This document shows positions 1-5,355 of a DNA stretch of 5,355 nt, piece after piece. Source of the DNA: Lentisphaeria bacterium (GTDB lineage: Bacteria > Verrucomicrobiota > Lentisphaeria > Victivallales > GWF2-50-93); NCBI GenBank assembly GCA_020056205.1, contig JAGVIF010000009.1, forward strand, positions 1 to 5,355, in the 5' to 3' direction. The position numbers and the translations under genes were made by a program. Position 1 is the first letter of the stretch. Each line of letters begins with the position of its first letter. The notes under the pieces were generated by a model. That model searched no databases, had not been told where the DNA came from, and saw only the letters and a list, made by a program, of their open reading frames with translations.

Positions 1-1484
1 AACAGGAGCGTGACAAGCTTTTGGAAAAAACACAAAAAGCGAAGGCTGAAATACTCGGACCGGCAGTCCTGATGGCCTTTGACAATAAAATATCCGAAGC
101 GATACTCTTTCTTGAAAACCAAAAACAAGAACATGGCGATTTATCCAGACTGATAACCGATGAAATTGATATCCTGCTCAAAAACCTTCAGACTTTTAAA
201 AACATTGACGGCGACATTCAGAATGCCGGGAAGGATGCGGATTCTATTCTCTCCGAAAACAAAGCCTTTTTAGAAAACTCCCATATGGCAAGCGGCCTTG
301 TCCTATGGTCTAAAGGAAAAATAAAAGAGGCATATGAAATCTTCGCCAAGTCCTCCGGATGCCTGCCCGAAATTTTTAATCGTACCGCAAAAATAAAAGA
401 ACCGGAACAGGCCTTCTTTTTTATTTTCACCTCTCACAATATTACATTCAACAAGAAGGAACCGGAGATAATTGTCTCCAAAATCTTGGAAAGCAAAATG
501 CCTGTCGAAGAAATCAATAGGCTACGCATCGAAATCGAATTTTTTCAACAAAAATATCCAAATTCGCAGTACCTCAAAGACAACGCAGGAATACTTAGTG
601 AAATATTAAAAATATGTTCAAGAAATGTCGAAAAAGTGGACACCAAAGACAAAGCGCCAAACGTGTCAGATGATATCTGCATTGAACCAACAACAGATCA
701 GACTCCGTCAAATCTTTCACTTTTTGAAGCCCTGTCAAAACTGAAAAAAAACGCGAAACTTGTTCTGAAAGAAGGTTCTTATACATTCGGCGGTAAAGTC
801 ATTCTGCCTTTTTCAGATTTTTCCATAATGGGACTCGGCGCCGTTGAACTAAATGGAGATTTCACCGTGAACGGAAGTAATATAAGATTTCAAAACATAT
901 CTCAGAAAACAGGAAACTTCGTTTTGAATAAACATTCACAAAATATTTCTTTCGAAAACTGCCGCTTCAACGACCGCGAAATTACGATCGTAAACTCTAA
1001 AAACGTTTCATTCACAAATTGTTTATTCCGAGGCTGTTACATTGAAGAAGCCAAAAAGATATCGTTCGGGCACTGCTCTTTTCTCTCTCCTAAATATGGA
1101 CTCGAAGCCGCTTTGTCTTTGAACCGTTCAGAAGAATTCGAGATTATTGACAGCCTCATCTATTCGGAAACTTTTGCGATTCTCCTGAAATGCGACAAAA
1201 AAAACTTCTCTAAAAAACGACAGAGAATCATTTCCCAATCGTTGATTTTCGGGGAAAAAGGGTTTTTAGCCCTCCAAGACGAGAATAAAATCACCGAAAG
1301 AGAAGTCATAGATTTCGCCAAGACAGACAAGTCAAAACGCATGATCACGCAAAAAGACATAATTTACTCGTCGCCGGCGTTTTTCAATTCATCTACCGAA
1401 GACTGGAGACTGATAAAAAACACACCCGGCTACAACGCGGCATCCGACGGCAAAGACTGCGGAATGCTCCAAGACCCCAAGTAA
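1..1484 (+). CDS. Partial gene: helical/TPR-like region plus right-handed beta-helix protein
   Basis: Function is unknown. The frame is open to the left edge (first full codon at base 3) and reads QERDKLLEKTQ straight into the rest, so the start is probably outside the window. A TTG at 21 is the nearest possible start, but the AGGAG at 4-8 lies 12 bases away, which is too far to be convincing. Counting from that TTG (487 residues): 1-60 is charged and helical, coiled-coil-like; 85-115 resembles one TPR unit (ASGLVLWSKGKIKEAYEIF); 203-230 is a polar linker; 246-410 is a parallel beta-helix with repeating rungs at 287 (NIRFQNIS), 308 (NISFENCRF), 328 (NVSFTNCLF), 346 (KISFGHCSF), 373 and 402. 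Residues 450-483 (SPAFFNSSTEDWRLI and CGML) match the tail often ending bacterial beta-helix proteins. No membrane segment or signal peptide is visible, but the N-terminus is missing. In some PVC bacteria such C-terminal parts follow a membrane-bound Ser/Thr kinase; that is a guess here. It ends at TAA, convergent with lepA. Confidence 0.75.
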   Translation, partial: QERDKLLEKTQKAKAEILGPAVLMAFDNKISEAILFLENQKQEHGDLSRLITDEIDILLKNLQTFKNIDGDIQNAGKDADSILSENKAFLENSHMASGLVLWSKGKIKEAYEIFAKSSGCLPEIFNRTAKIKEPEQAFFFIFTSHNITFNKKEPEIIVSKILESKMPVEEINRLRIEIEFFQQKYPNSQYLKDNAGILSEILKICSRNVEKVDTKDKAPNVSDDICIEPTTDQTPSNLSLFEALSKLKKNAKLVLKEGSYTFGGKVILPFSDFSIMGLGAVELNGDFTVNGSNIRFQNISQKTGNFVLNKHSQNISFENCRFNDREITIVNSKNVSFTNCLFRGCYIEEAKKISFGHCSFLSPKYGLEAALSLNRSEEFEIIDSLIYSETFAILLKCDKKNFSKKRQRIISQSLIFGEKGFLALQDENKITEREVIDFAKTDKSKRMITQKDIIYSSPAFFNSSTEDWRLIKNTPGYNAASDGKDCGMLQDPK

Positions 1485-1544
1485 TACTCTATAAGGACAC
1501 GGGCGCCTGCGCATTGCTATCAATCTGATGGAATATGAACTCAC

Positions 1545-1618
1545 TTGAACACCCAATATCCAAATCCTTTTTCCTTCTTTCGTCATTGGATATTCCGTGT
1601 TGGATATTGGATATTCGA
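1545..1618. repeat. Imperfect inverted repeat, 19-bp arms, in the convergent spacer
   Basis: Bases 1545-1563 can pair with 1600-1618: 16 Watson-Crick pairs, one G-T pair and two C-A mismatches, with an uninterrupted 11-bp core (CCAATATCCAA at 1553-1563 against TTGGATATTGG at 1600-1610). The left arm is an inverted copy of the heptamer module in the tandem repeat and could pair equally with the second unit at 1655-1673. The 36-base loop and lack of a following U run argue against a standard terminator. It may be a remnant of an oppositely oriented repeat element. Confidence 0.6.
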
Positions 1619-1679
1619 ATCCTTTTTTCTTCCTTCGTCATTGGATATTCCGTGTTGGATATTGGATATTCGAATCCTT
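1563..1679. repeat. 55-bp tandem repeat, two units plus a 7-base start of a third
   Basis: Unit 1 spans 1563-1617 and unit 2 spans 1618-1672, with 53 of 55 positions identical (differences at unit positions 11 and 16). A third unit begins AATCCTT at 1673-1679, running into the lepA stop codon. Each unit has a pyrimidine-rich half, then TTCGTCATT, then GGATATT heptamers starting at 1588, 1602 and 1609 (1643, 1657 and 1664 in unit 2), all in 7-base register, with CCGTGTT filling the one degenerate slot. The unit junctions form the palindrome ATTCGAAT (1613-1620 and 1668-1675). This resembles dispersed intergenic repeats I recall from environmental bacterial genomes that are often mis-translated into peptides rich in SNIQ and NIQYP. 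It has no coding potential of its own. Confidence 0.9.
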
Positions 1680-3477
1680 AAGAAGTTTTCAGTATTTCGA
1701 CGAAAGCCTCCTGGGGGATATTGACGCTTCCGAATTGTTTCATCCGTTTTTTGCCCTCTTTCTGCTTTTCGATGAGTTTCCGTTTTCTCGTGATGTCCCC
1801 GCCGTAGCATTTGGCGATTACGTTCTTGCGCATTTGTTTGACATCTTCTCTGGCGACAATTTTGCCGCCGACTGCGGCCTGTATGGCTATCTTAAAGAGA
1901 TGAGCGGGAATGACCTCTTTTAGTTTTTCGCAAAGCATTCTGCCCCTCGCCTGAGCATGTTCCGTGTGGACTATCGTGGAAAAGGCGTCCACCGGCTCGC
2001 CGTTCACCATTATGTCGAGTTTGACAAGATTTCCCTCGCGGTATCCGTTGAAATGATAATCCATACTGCCGTAACCTCTTGTTATGGACTTCAATCTGTC
2101 ATGGAAATCAACGAGTATCTCGTTCATCGGAAGTTCAGATGTCATGACCACATGTTTGCTGTCAACAGATTCGGTCGCGGAGCATACGCCTCTTTTCCCC
2201 ATAATGAGGCTCATTATGTCTCCGATATACATGTTGGGAGCTATTATTTTGGCCGTAATAAAAGGCTCCTCTATCTTTTCAATTCTTGTGGGGTCCGGCA
2301 GATGCACAGGATTGTCTATTTCCCGCATCACGCCGTCTTTGAGATAAACTCTGTATATTACGCTCGGGTATGTGGAGATAATATCCATATTGTATTCCCT
2401 GCGGAGGCGCTCCTGGATTATTTCCATGTGGAGAAGTCCGAGGAAACCGCATCTGAAGCCGAAGCCAAGCGCCACGGACGTTTCCGCGCTATAGCTGAAC
2501 GCGGAATCATTCAGGCGCAGTTTGGGCATACCGGACTTGAGTTGTTCATAATCGGCTGTGTCAATAGGATAAATCCCGCTGAAAACAACCGGTTTGACTT
2601 CCTTAAACCCGGGAAGAGCTTCCGGCCTTATTTCCTTTGCGTCGGCAATTGTATCTCCAATTTTCGTGTCATGCGGACTTCTTATATTCGGGATGACATA
2701 TCCCACCGAGCCTCTGTCAAGATGAGGGAGGCTTTTCATTTTGGGCGTAAATATTCCGACTTCTTTTATGTCGCCCTCGGTCTGGTTTCCGAGCAGTCTG
2801 ATTTTCATCCCGGCGCTGAGGCTTCCATCGAAAACTCTGACGTAATTTACGACCCCCCGGTAGGCATCGTACATGGAATCAAAAATCAGCGCTCTCGCAT
2901 ATTTTTTTTCCGGCGGCGAGGGCGGCGGTATTCTTTGCAGGACAGCCTCAAGCAAATCCGGCACCCCCTCCCCTGTTTTCGCGCTTATCCTCAAAATCTC
3001 ATCTCTTGGTATCGCGAGAATTTCCTCAATCTGCTCCCCGCACATTTCGCAGTCGGACGCAGGCAGATCAATTTTATTCAGAACCGGGATTATCACAAGA
3101 TTTTCGTCGTTCGCGAGATTCATATTCGCAACAGTTTGAGCCTGAACGCCTTGCGTGGCGTCAACGACAAGTATGGCTCCCTCGCAGGCTGAAAGCGACC
3201 TGCTCACCTCATATGAGAAGTCCACGTGTCCGGGAGTGTCTATCAGATTCAACTCATAAGAATTTCCGTCTTTTCCCCGATATTCCATCCTTACCGGATG
3301 CGACTTTATAGTTATTCCTCTCTCCCGTTCCAAGTCCATGTCGTCAAGCACCTGCTCCTGCAGTTCTCGTTTGTGAACTGTTCCTGTCAATTCGAGAAAT
3401 CTGTCGGCAAGCGTGGATTTGCCGTGGTCTATGTGGGCTATTATGCAAAAATTTCGTATCAGGGTTAATTCTTTCAT
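1678..3477 (-). CDS. lepA: Elongation factor 4 (LepA), ribosome-associated translational GTPase
   Basis: The complete gene encodes 599 residues, the usual LepA length of about 600. LepA is a GTPase related to EF-G that acts on the ribosome; back-translocation and a role in 30S assembly or initiation have both been proposed. GTPase motifs are intact: G1 AHIDHGKS (14-21), switch I RERGITIK (51-58), G3 DTPGH with catalytic H84 (80-84), G4 NKID (134-137), G5 SAK (165-167). They are followed by the beta-barrel domain (about 190-285), EF-G III/V-like domains with GFRCGFLGLLHMEI (340-353), and the LepA-specific C-terminal domain, recognised by AKCYGGDITRKRKLIEKQKE (555-574) and GKKRMKQFG. The switch I flank is SHPVRM rather than the AQAVRL common in proteobacteria. 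The ATG at 3477 is supported by AGGAAG seven bases upstream and by the standard N-terminus (LIRNFCIIAHIDHGKS). It lies 126 bp downstream of pheT on the same strand, not beside lepB as in many proteobacteria. The stop TAA overlaps the edge of the 55-bp repeat. Confidence 0.98.
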   Translation of the reverse strand: MKELTLIRNFCIIAHIDHGKSTLADRFLELTGTVHKRELQEQVLDDMDLERERGITIKSHPVRMEYRGKDGNSYELNLIDTPGHVDFSYEVSRSLSACEGAILVVDATQGVQAQTVANMNLANDENLVIIPVLNKIDLPASDCEMCGEQIEEILAIPRDEILRISAKTGEGVPDLLEAVLQRIPPPSPPEKKYARALIFDSMYDAYRGVVNYVRVFDGSLSAGMKIRLLGNQTEGDIKEVGIFTPKMKSLPHLDRGSVGYVIPNIRSPHDTKIGDTIADAKEIRPEALPGFKEVKPVVFSGIYPIDTADYEQLKSGMPKLRLNDSAFSYSAETSVALGFGFRCGFLGLLHMEIIQERLRREYNMDIISTYPSVIYRVYLKDGVMREIDNPVHLPDPTRIEKIEEPFITAKIIAPNMYIGDIMSLIMGKRGVCSATESVDSKHVVMTSELPMNEILVDFHDRLKSITRGYGSMDYHFNGYREGNLVKLDIMVNGEPVDAFSTIVHTEHAQARGRMLCEKLKEVIPAHLFKIAIQAAVGGKIVAREDVKQMRKNVIAKCYGGDITRKRKLIEKQKEGKKRMKQFGSVNIPQEAFVEILKTS

Positions 3478-3484
3478 TGAGATA

Positions 3485-3490
3485 CTTCCT
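3485..3490 (-). promoter_or_regulatory. Shine-Dalgarno sequence of lepA
   Basis: On the minus strand AGGAAG stands seven bases before the ATG at 3477-3475, a good distance, and fixes the lepA start. It directly abuts the palindrome at 3491-3507, so a hairpin formed there in the mRNA would sit against the ribosome binding site, and it falls at the outer end of the inverted repeat that bounds the spacer. Confidence 0.8.
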
Positions 3491-3507
3491 GAATCCGTGA
3501 CGGATTC
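3491..3507. promoter_or_regulatory. 17-bp perfect palindrome in the lepA leader
   Basis: GAATCCGT (3491-3498), a central G, then ACGGATTC (3500-3507) form a perfect dyad. As DNA it has the size and symmetry of an operator for a dimeric regulator. As lepA leader RNA it can fold into a 6-bp stem with a five-base loop immediately before the Shine-Dalgarno sequence. No U run follows, so it is not a standard terminator. Which role, if any, is real cannot be told from one copy. Confidence 0.5.
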
Positions 3508-3516
3508 GACATAAAT

Positions 3517-3544
3517 TATTTATAACATATTGATAGTAAGACAA
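3517..3544 (-). promoter_or_regulatory. Possible sigma-70-type promoter for lepA
   Basis: On the minus strand, TTGTCT (3544-3539) matches the -35 consensus at four of six bases. It is followed by an A+T-rich stretch containing TATAAA (3524-3519, five of six to the -10 consensus, spacer 14) and overlapping TAAATA (3522-3517, spacer 16). Spacing is non-ideal for the best -10 box, so this is weak. If used, the transcript would start just ahead of, or within, the palindrome at 3491-3507. Confidence 0.3.
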
Positions 3545-3603
3545 ATAAACTCATTCTCGCATTTGCGCCGCCGGGGATGCCTTCACGGAATCAGGATACC
3601 TTT

Positions 3604-5355
3604 TCAGCGCAGGCTGACCGGAAGCTCCTTTTGAATTTTTTTTCTGAGTTCATCGTGAACGCTATTCACTTCTTCGTCGGTGAGCGTCCGTTCCATATGC
3701 CTGTAATTGAAACTGTAGGCTATGCTTTTTTTTCCTTTGCCGAGTTTGTCGTCGGAAAAAACGTCAAAAAGTTCAAAGTTTTCGAGGAATGAAACTTTTT
3801 GTTTTTTGATGAAATCCGCTATGACAGAATTTTCTATGGACTCATCAGCCGCCATCGCTATATCCCTGCTTACGGCCGGATATTGGGAAAAGGCGGAAAA
3901 TACTATCTTCGGAGACTTGAACTTCAAGATTGATGAAAGGTCGAACAACCCTACATAAAGATGGGCTTTGAGTCTCATGTCCGCCGCGATGCCGGCGTTA
4001 ATTCTGCCAAAAATTCCAGCGGAACCGCCCCCTGCTAAAACAGACAACGCCTCGGAAGAAAAGAGAGTTTTGTCTGCGGGTCTCGCAATTTTTTCAAATG
4101 ACACAGAGCCAAATCCTCTCATTTCAAAGATGCTTTCCACAAGCCCCTTCATATCGGAAAATTCGTAGAGCAGCGATTTTTCGGCGGAAAATCTTTCCGG
4201 ATGCCTTCTTCCGGTCAAAGAAACGCAAAGTTCGAGGCTCTCCTTTATTTTCCCTCCGTTCATTGAAAAAACATTTCCTATCTCAAACAAAGAAAGATCG
4301 CGCGCGCCGCGCGAAATATTTCGATTGATGGACGACAAGATTCCGGCAAGCAGCGAAGGCCTCATAAATTCGCTGTCTTTGCTCAACGGATTCGCGATAG
4401 GCGCTATTGTTTCAACCGAAAATCTCGTGTCAAGCAACGCCGATTTCTTATCAAAAAAACTGTAATTGAGGCATTCCGTGAGTCCCAACGATATAATCCC
4501 GTTCCTGAAAGACTCAATCACGTGATACGCATCGTCCGAAAATGCTCCCCCGCTTACGGGCCTGACAGGAGGAATCGGGAGCTCAGATATGCCGTGTATT
4601 CTGAGAATCTCCTCGGCAAGGTCGGCTTCGCACTTTATATCGCTTCTGTATGAGGGAGGCGCGACATTGCATGATTGTTCGTCAACGGAAAGGACGGAGA
4701 TGGCAAGCCTTTCAAATATCGAAATGATTTCCGTGTCCGGCAAATCCATCCCTAACAGTTTTTTGATTTTCTCAAATCTGCAGCGAATTTTATCCGGAGC
4801 CGGAATTTTCTCTTTAACATCAATGAGATCGGAGGAAATCTCTCCGCCCGCAATCTCCAGTATCAGCGACGCCGCCCTGTCGCTCGCCCAAGGAACTCCT
4901 TCAATATCAACACCGCGCTCGAATCTGTATGAGGAATCCGAAGATATTTGTAATTTTTTGGACGATGAGCGAATATTCGACGGCGCAAAATAAGCGCTTT
5001 CCAAAAGAATGTCCTTGGTAGAGGCGCTGACGCCACTGTTTTCTCCGCCCATTATTCCCGCAAGCGCGACAGGAATCTTTTCATTGCAGATGACAAGAAT
5101 ATCTTTATTTAATTCAATTTCAGTCCCGTCGAGAGTTTTTATTTTTTCGGACTCCCCTGCCCTTCTGACAATGATTTTTCCTTTTAACAAAGACAAATCG
5201 AAGGCATGCAGGGGCTGTCCCGTCTCAAAAAGAACAAAATTCGTTATGTCAACAATGTTATTTATCGGGCGCAAACCGATTTTGATCAATTTTTCTTTCA
5301 GCCATACGGGGCTTTCTTTTACGGTCACATTTTTAATTATCCTCGCCGTGTATCG
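3604..5355 (-). CDS. pheT: Phenylalanyl-tRNA synthetase beta subunit, N-terminal part beyond the window
   Basis: PheT pairs with PheS as an (alpha-beta)2 enzyme that attaches phenylalanine to tRNA-Phe in the cytoplasm. The frame is open to the right edge and reads RYTARIIKN before a GTG at 5328. That GTG is internal, since RYTAR is a conserved PheT motif. The 583 visible residues leave about 200 missing (family about 790), including the OB-fold tRNA-binding domain. Counting from the GTG: B3/B4 editing domain 1-165 (LRPINNIVDITNF, GQPLHAFD, GIMGGENSGV, SSDSSYRFERGVD); B5 domain 179-248 with PPSYRSD and EADLAEE, keeping the D-x5-D-x2-EE magnesium pattern (D230, D236, E239, E240) shared with PheS; synthetase-like core 262-465 (NPLSKDSEFMRPSLL, LFEIGNVF); FDX-ACB anticodon-binding domain 480-574 (SQYPAVSRDIA, RTLTDEEV, final LR). 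No break or missing key residue is visible. pheS would be expected upstream, outside the window; lepA follows after 126 bp. Confidence 0.98.
   Translation of the reverse strand, partial: RYTARIIKNVTVKESPVWLKEKLIKIGLRPINNIVDITNFVLFETGQPLHAFDLSLLKGKIIVRRAGESEKIKTLDGTEIELNKDILVICNEKIPVALAGIMGGENSGVSASTKDILLESAYFAPSNIRSSSKKLQISSDSSYRFERGVDIEGVPWASDRAASLILEIAGGEISSDLIDVKEKIPAPDKIRCRFEKIKKLLGMDLPDTEIISIFERLAISVLSVDEQSCNVAPPSYRSDIKCEADLAEEILRIHGISELPIPPVRPVSGGAFSDDAYHVIESFRNGIISLGLTECLNYSFFDKKSALLDTRFSVETIAPIANPLSKDSEFMRPSLLAGILSSINRNISRGARDLSLFEIGNVFSMNGGKIKESLELCVSLTGRRHPERFSAEKSLLYEFSDMKGLVESIFEMRGFGSVSFEKIARPADKTLFSSEALSVLAGGGSAGIFGRINAGIAADMRLKAHLYVGLFDLSSILKFKSPKIVFSAFSQYPAVSRDIAMAADESIENSVIADFIKKQKVSFLENFELFDVFSDDKLGKGKKSIAYSFNYRHMERTLTDEEVNSVHDELRKKIQKELPVSLR

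Larger units (their letters stand above)
3487..3596. repeat. 110-bp spacer segment bounded by 17-bp inverted repeats
   Basis: Bases 3487-3503 (TCCTGAATCCGTGACGG) and the reverse complement of 3580-3596 (TCCTGATTCCGTGAAGG) agree at 15 of 17 positions. Between them lie about 76 bp, largely A+T rich towards lepA and G+C rich towards pheT, without an open reading frame of note. GATAC occurs at 3481-3485 and 3595-3599. The layout resembles a small non-autonomous inverted-repeat element (MITE-like), but it could equally be a pair of opposed protein-binding sites. No clear target-site duplication can be fixed because the GATAC copies overlap the repeat on one side only. Confidence 0.5.

Noticed and set aside
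1501..1512. GGCGCC/GCGC hairpin after the plus-strand gene as a terminator
   Set aside because: The GCGC arms are four bases with a two-base gap, too small to fold, and no T run follows; I found no convincing rho-independent terminator in 1485-1562.
1563..1679. CRISPR array
   Set aside because: The two units are directly adjacent with no unique spacers, and the unit is built from heptamers instead of a CRISPR-type repeat.
1583..1810. Small minus-strand frame whose product ends in SNIQYPTRNIQ-type sequence
   Set aside because: It combines an out-of-frame piece of lepA with translated 55-bp repeat; 55 is not a multiple of three, so units are read in different frames and no protein is under selection.
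1957..3192. Long plus-strand open frame (411 codons) opposite lepA
   Set aside because: It lies wholly antisense to an intact, highly conserved lepA, and its translation shows no recognisable domain; it is a shadow of lepA codon usage.
3551..3580. Terminator after pheT in the G+C-rich part of the spacer
   Set aside because: Only a tiny CGCA/TGCG dyad is present and no T run follows on the minus strand.
4589..4993. Plus-strand 134-codon frame opposite pheT
   Set aside because: Antisense to the conserved B3/B4 and B5 domains of pheT, with no recognisable domain or supporting ribosome binding site.
5326..5328. GTG as the pheT start
   Set aside because: The nine codons upstream, to the window edge, are in frame and encode the conserved RYTAR region of PheT; the family also needs about 200 more N-terminal residues.

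Overview
The window looks like ordinary bacterial chromosome from a Gram-negative-type or environmental lineage. It holds two housekeeping translation genes and one accessory gene of uncertain role. The layout is: (i) the 3' part of a plus-strand gene, open to the left edge, encoding a helical/TPR-like segment followed by a right-handed beta-helix; (ii) a short convergent spacer with a 55-bp tandem repeat built from GGATATT heptamers; (iii) a complete minus-strand lepA (elongation factor 4); (iv) a 126-bp spacer carrying inverted repeats, a near-perfect palindrome, a possible promoter and the lepA ribosome binding site; (v) a minus-strand pheT (phenylalanyl-tRNA synthetase beta subunit), whose N-terminal end lies beyond the right edge.

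The taxon cannot be fixed from the sequence. Three features are compatible with an uncultured PVC-group (for example Lentisphaerae or Verrucomicrobia) or Omnitrophica-like bacterium: the LepA switch I region followed by SHPVRM, the beta-helix protein with its typical C-terminal tail, and the intergenic GGATATT-type repeat. This is inference from recollection of such genomes, not a database result. The left gene looks by eye more A+T rich than lepA and pheT, which fits an accessory gene beside core genes.

lepA and pheT are both transcribed leftward, with pheT upstream. They could share a transcript, because I see no convincing rho-independent terminator between them. However, the A+T-rich spacer could also give lepA its own promoter. 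Both act in protein synthesis: PheT helps charge tRNA-Phe and LepA acts on the translating or assembling ribosome. The plus-strand gene converges on lepA and shows no functional link to it.

I see no defence system, CRISPR array, tRNA or rRNA gene, or transposase. The parts most worth a second look are the two non-coding spacers: the heptamer-modular repeat that runs into the lepA stop codon, and the inverted-repeat-bounded spacer whose outer end contains the lepA Shine-Dalgarno sequence.
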